Part shown: piece after piece, positions 13,456 to 13,761 of the stretch
Position numbering within the stretch: the stretch's first letter is position 1
How the letters are laid out: the number at the start of each line of letters is the position of its first letter
Origin: Sulfurovum sp.
Lineage (GTDB): Bacteria; Campylobacterota; Campylobacteria; Campylobacterales; Sulfurovaceae
Reading direction: 5' to 3'
Assembly (NCBI GenBank): GCA_016744875.1
Contig: JADGDL010000050.1
Span: 1 to 13,761 of the forward strand
Length of the DNA: 13,761 bases
Position numbers and translations under genes: made by a program
The notes under the pieces: model-generated
What the model saw: the letters and a program-made list of their open reading frames with translations, nothing else
Databases searched by the model: none
What the model was told of the DNA's origin: nothing

Positions 13456-13761
13456 TTATTCATTAAAAACATAAGTAAAAATATTGGTTTCATCTTCCGA
13501 ATGGACGCTATAGTTGATATTTCTTTTTTCACAAATACCTTTTACCATATTCAATCCTAATCCCAAATTTCTCTTTGCATGATTACTTTCCGTATAATTT
13601 TTATCAAAAATTTTAGCAATATATCTGATGCCATTCCCTTTAGAAATGAATTTTAAAATAATCCCTGAATGATTTTTTTCCAAAACAATCTCTATCTCAC
13701 TTTTATCATAACTATGTTTAATGGCATTAGATAGATTATTATCGATGAGTCTCTCTAATTC
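13456..13761 (-). CDS. Sensor histidine kinase, C-terminal part (runs off the window)
   Basis: Only the last 101 codons are inside the window; the frame is open to base 13761 and the true start lies beyond. The visible part is the HATPase_c domain. It has an N box with DNNLSNAIKHS, a G1 region reading SKGNGI, an IFDKNY F-box-like segment and a G2 box RNLGLGLNMVKGIC, and it ends TYVFNE. The usual G1 aspartate is absent (Ser-Lys-Gly-Asn-Gly), a variation I associate with small Campylobacterota kinases. The TTG at 13683 is not the start, because the N box lies upstream of it. In this group the response regulator gene usually precedes the kinase, so one is expected just beyond the right edge. That system is a second candidate regulator of the repeated operators. 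Confidence 0.9.
   Translation of the reverse strand, partial: ELERLIDNNLSNAIKHSYDKSEIEIVLEKNHSGIILKFISKGNGIRYIAKIFDKNYTESNHAKRNLGLGLNMVKGICEKRNINYSVHSEDETNIFTYVFNE

Overview
The window looks like chromosome from an AT-rich, marine-type member of the Campylobacterota (Sulfurovum/Sulfurimonas/Arcobacter-like). This rests on protein style: a sensor kinase with the HQWRRP-type H box, a second kinase with a degenerate G1 box, short AT-rich intergenic regions and AAGGA-type ribosome binding sites. No rRNA or housekeeping marker is present, so the assignment is an inference.

Layout. (1) 1-2140: an unrecognised 503-residue protein on the minus strand with a possible PD-(D/E)XK nuclease core, followed by about 400 bases without a gene. 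That stretch holds a perfect 21-base dyad and two fragments resembling tRNA 3' ends. (2) 2141-2668: a small plus-strand potassium-channel protein bracketed by a 12-base inverted repeat. (3) 2829-5193, minus strand: a two-component operon with a kinase carrying a periplasmic amino-acid-binding-type sensor domain and an OmpR-family response regulator, overlapping by 8 bases. (4) 5280-10176, minus strand: three exported proteins, each with its own promoter and terminator-like hairpin: two DUF1254/DUF1214 proteins and a formylglycine-type sulfatase. (5) 10318-12147, plus strand: an MscS-family mechanosensitive channel divergent from the sulfatase, apparently starting at a rare ATC codon. (6) 12214-12998, minus strand: a small Lys-rich exported protein followed by an L,D-transpeptidase. 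(7) 13003-13455: about 450 bases with no sizeable gene but several structured elements. (8) 13456-end: the C-terminal part of a second histidine kinase, running off the window.

The most notable signal is regulatory. The promoters of both DUF1254 genes, the sulfatase and the small Lys-rich protein/L,D-transpeptidase pair carry the same element: an 11-base-period direct repeat, AATGACAYTTTTNMGACA in the gene's sense, placed exactly 11 bases before a TATACT/TATAGT/AATACT -10 box. It occupies the -35 position, as for OmpR/PhoB-type activators. This ties at least five exported or envelope genes into one local regulon. Candidate regulators are the in-window kinase/regulator pair and the two-component system cut by the right edge. 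The combination (two DUF1254/1214 proteins, sulfatase, small basic secreted protein, L,D-transpeptidase, with an adjacent MscS channel and sensor operon) is a candidate uncharacterised envelope-response system.

Other structure includes an interspersed AT-rich palindromic repeat in three intergenic places, a C9A8 homopolymer block upstream of one regulated promoter, an inverted variant of the operator next to a UUCG hairpin, and an 11-codon mini-ORF with a strong ribosome binding site.
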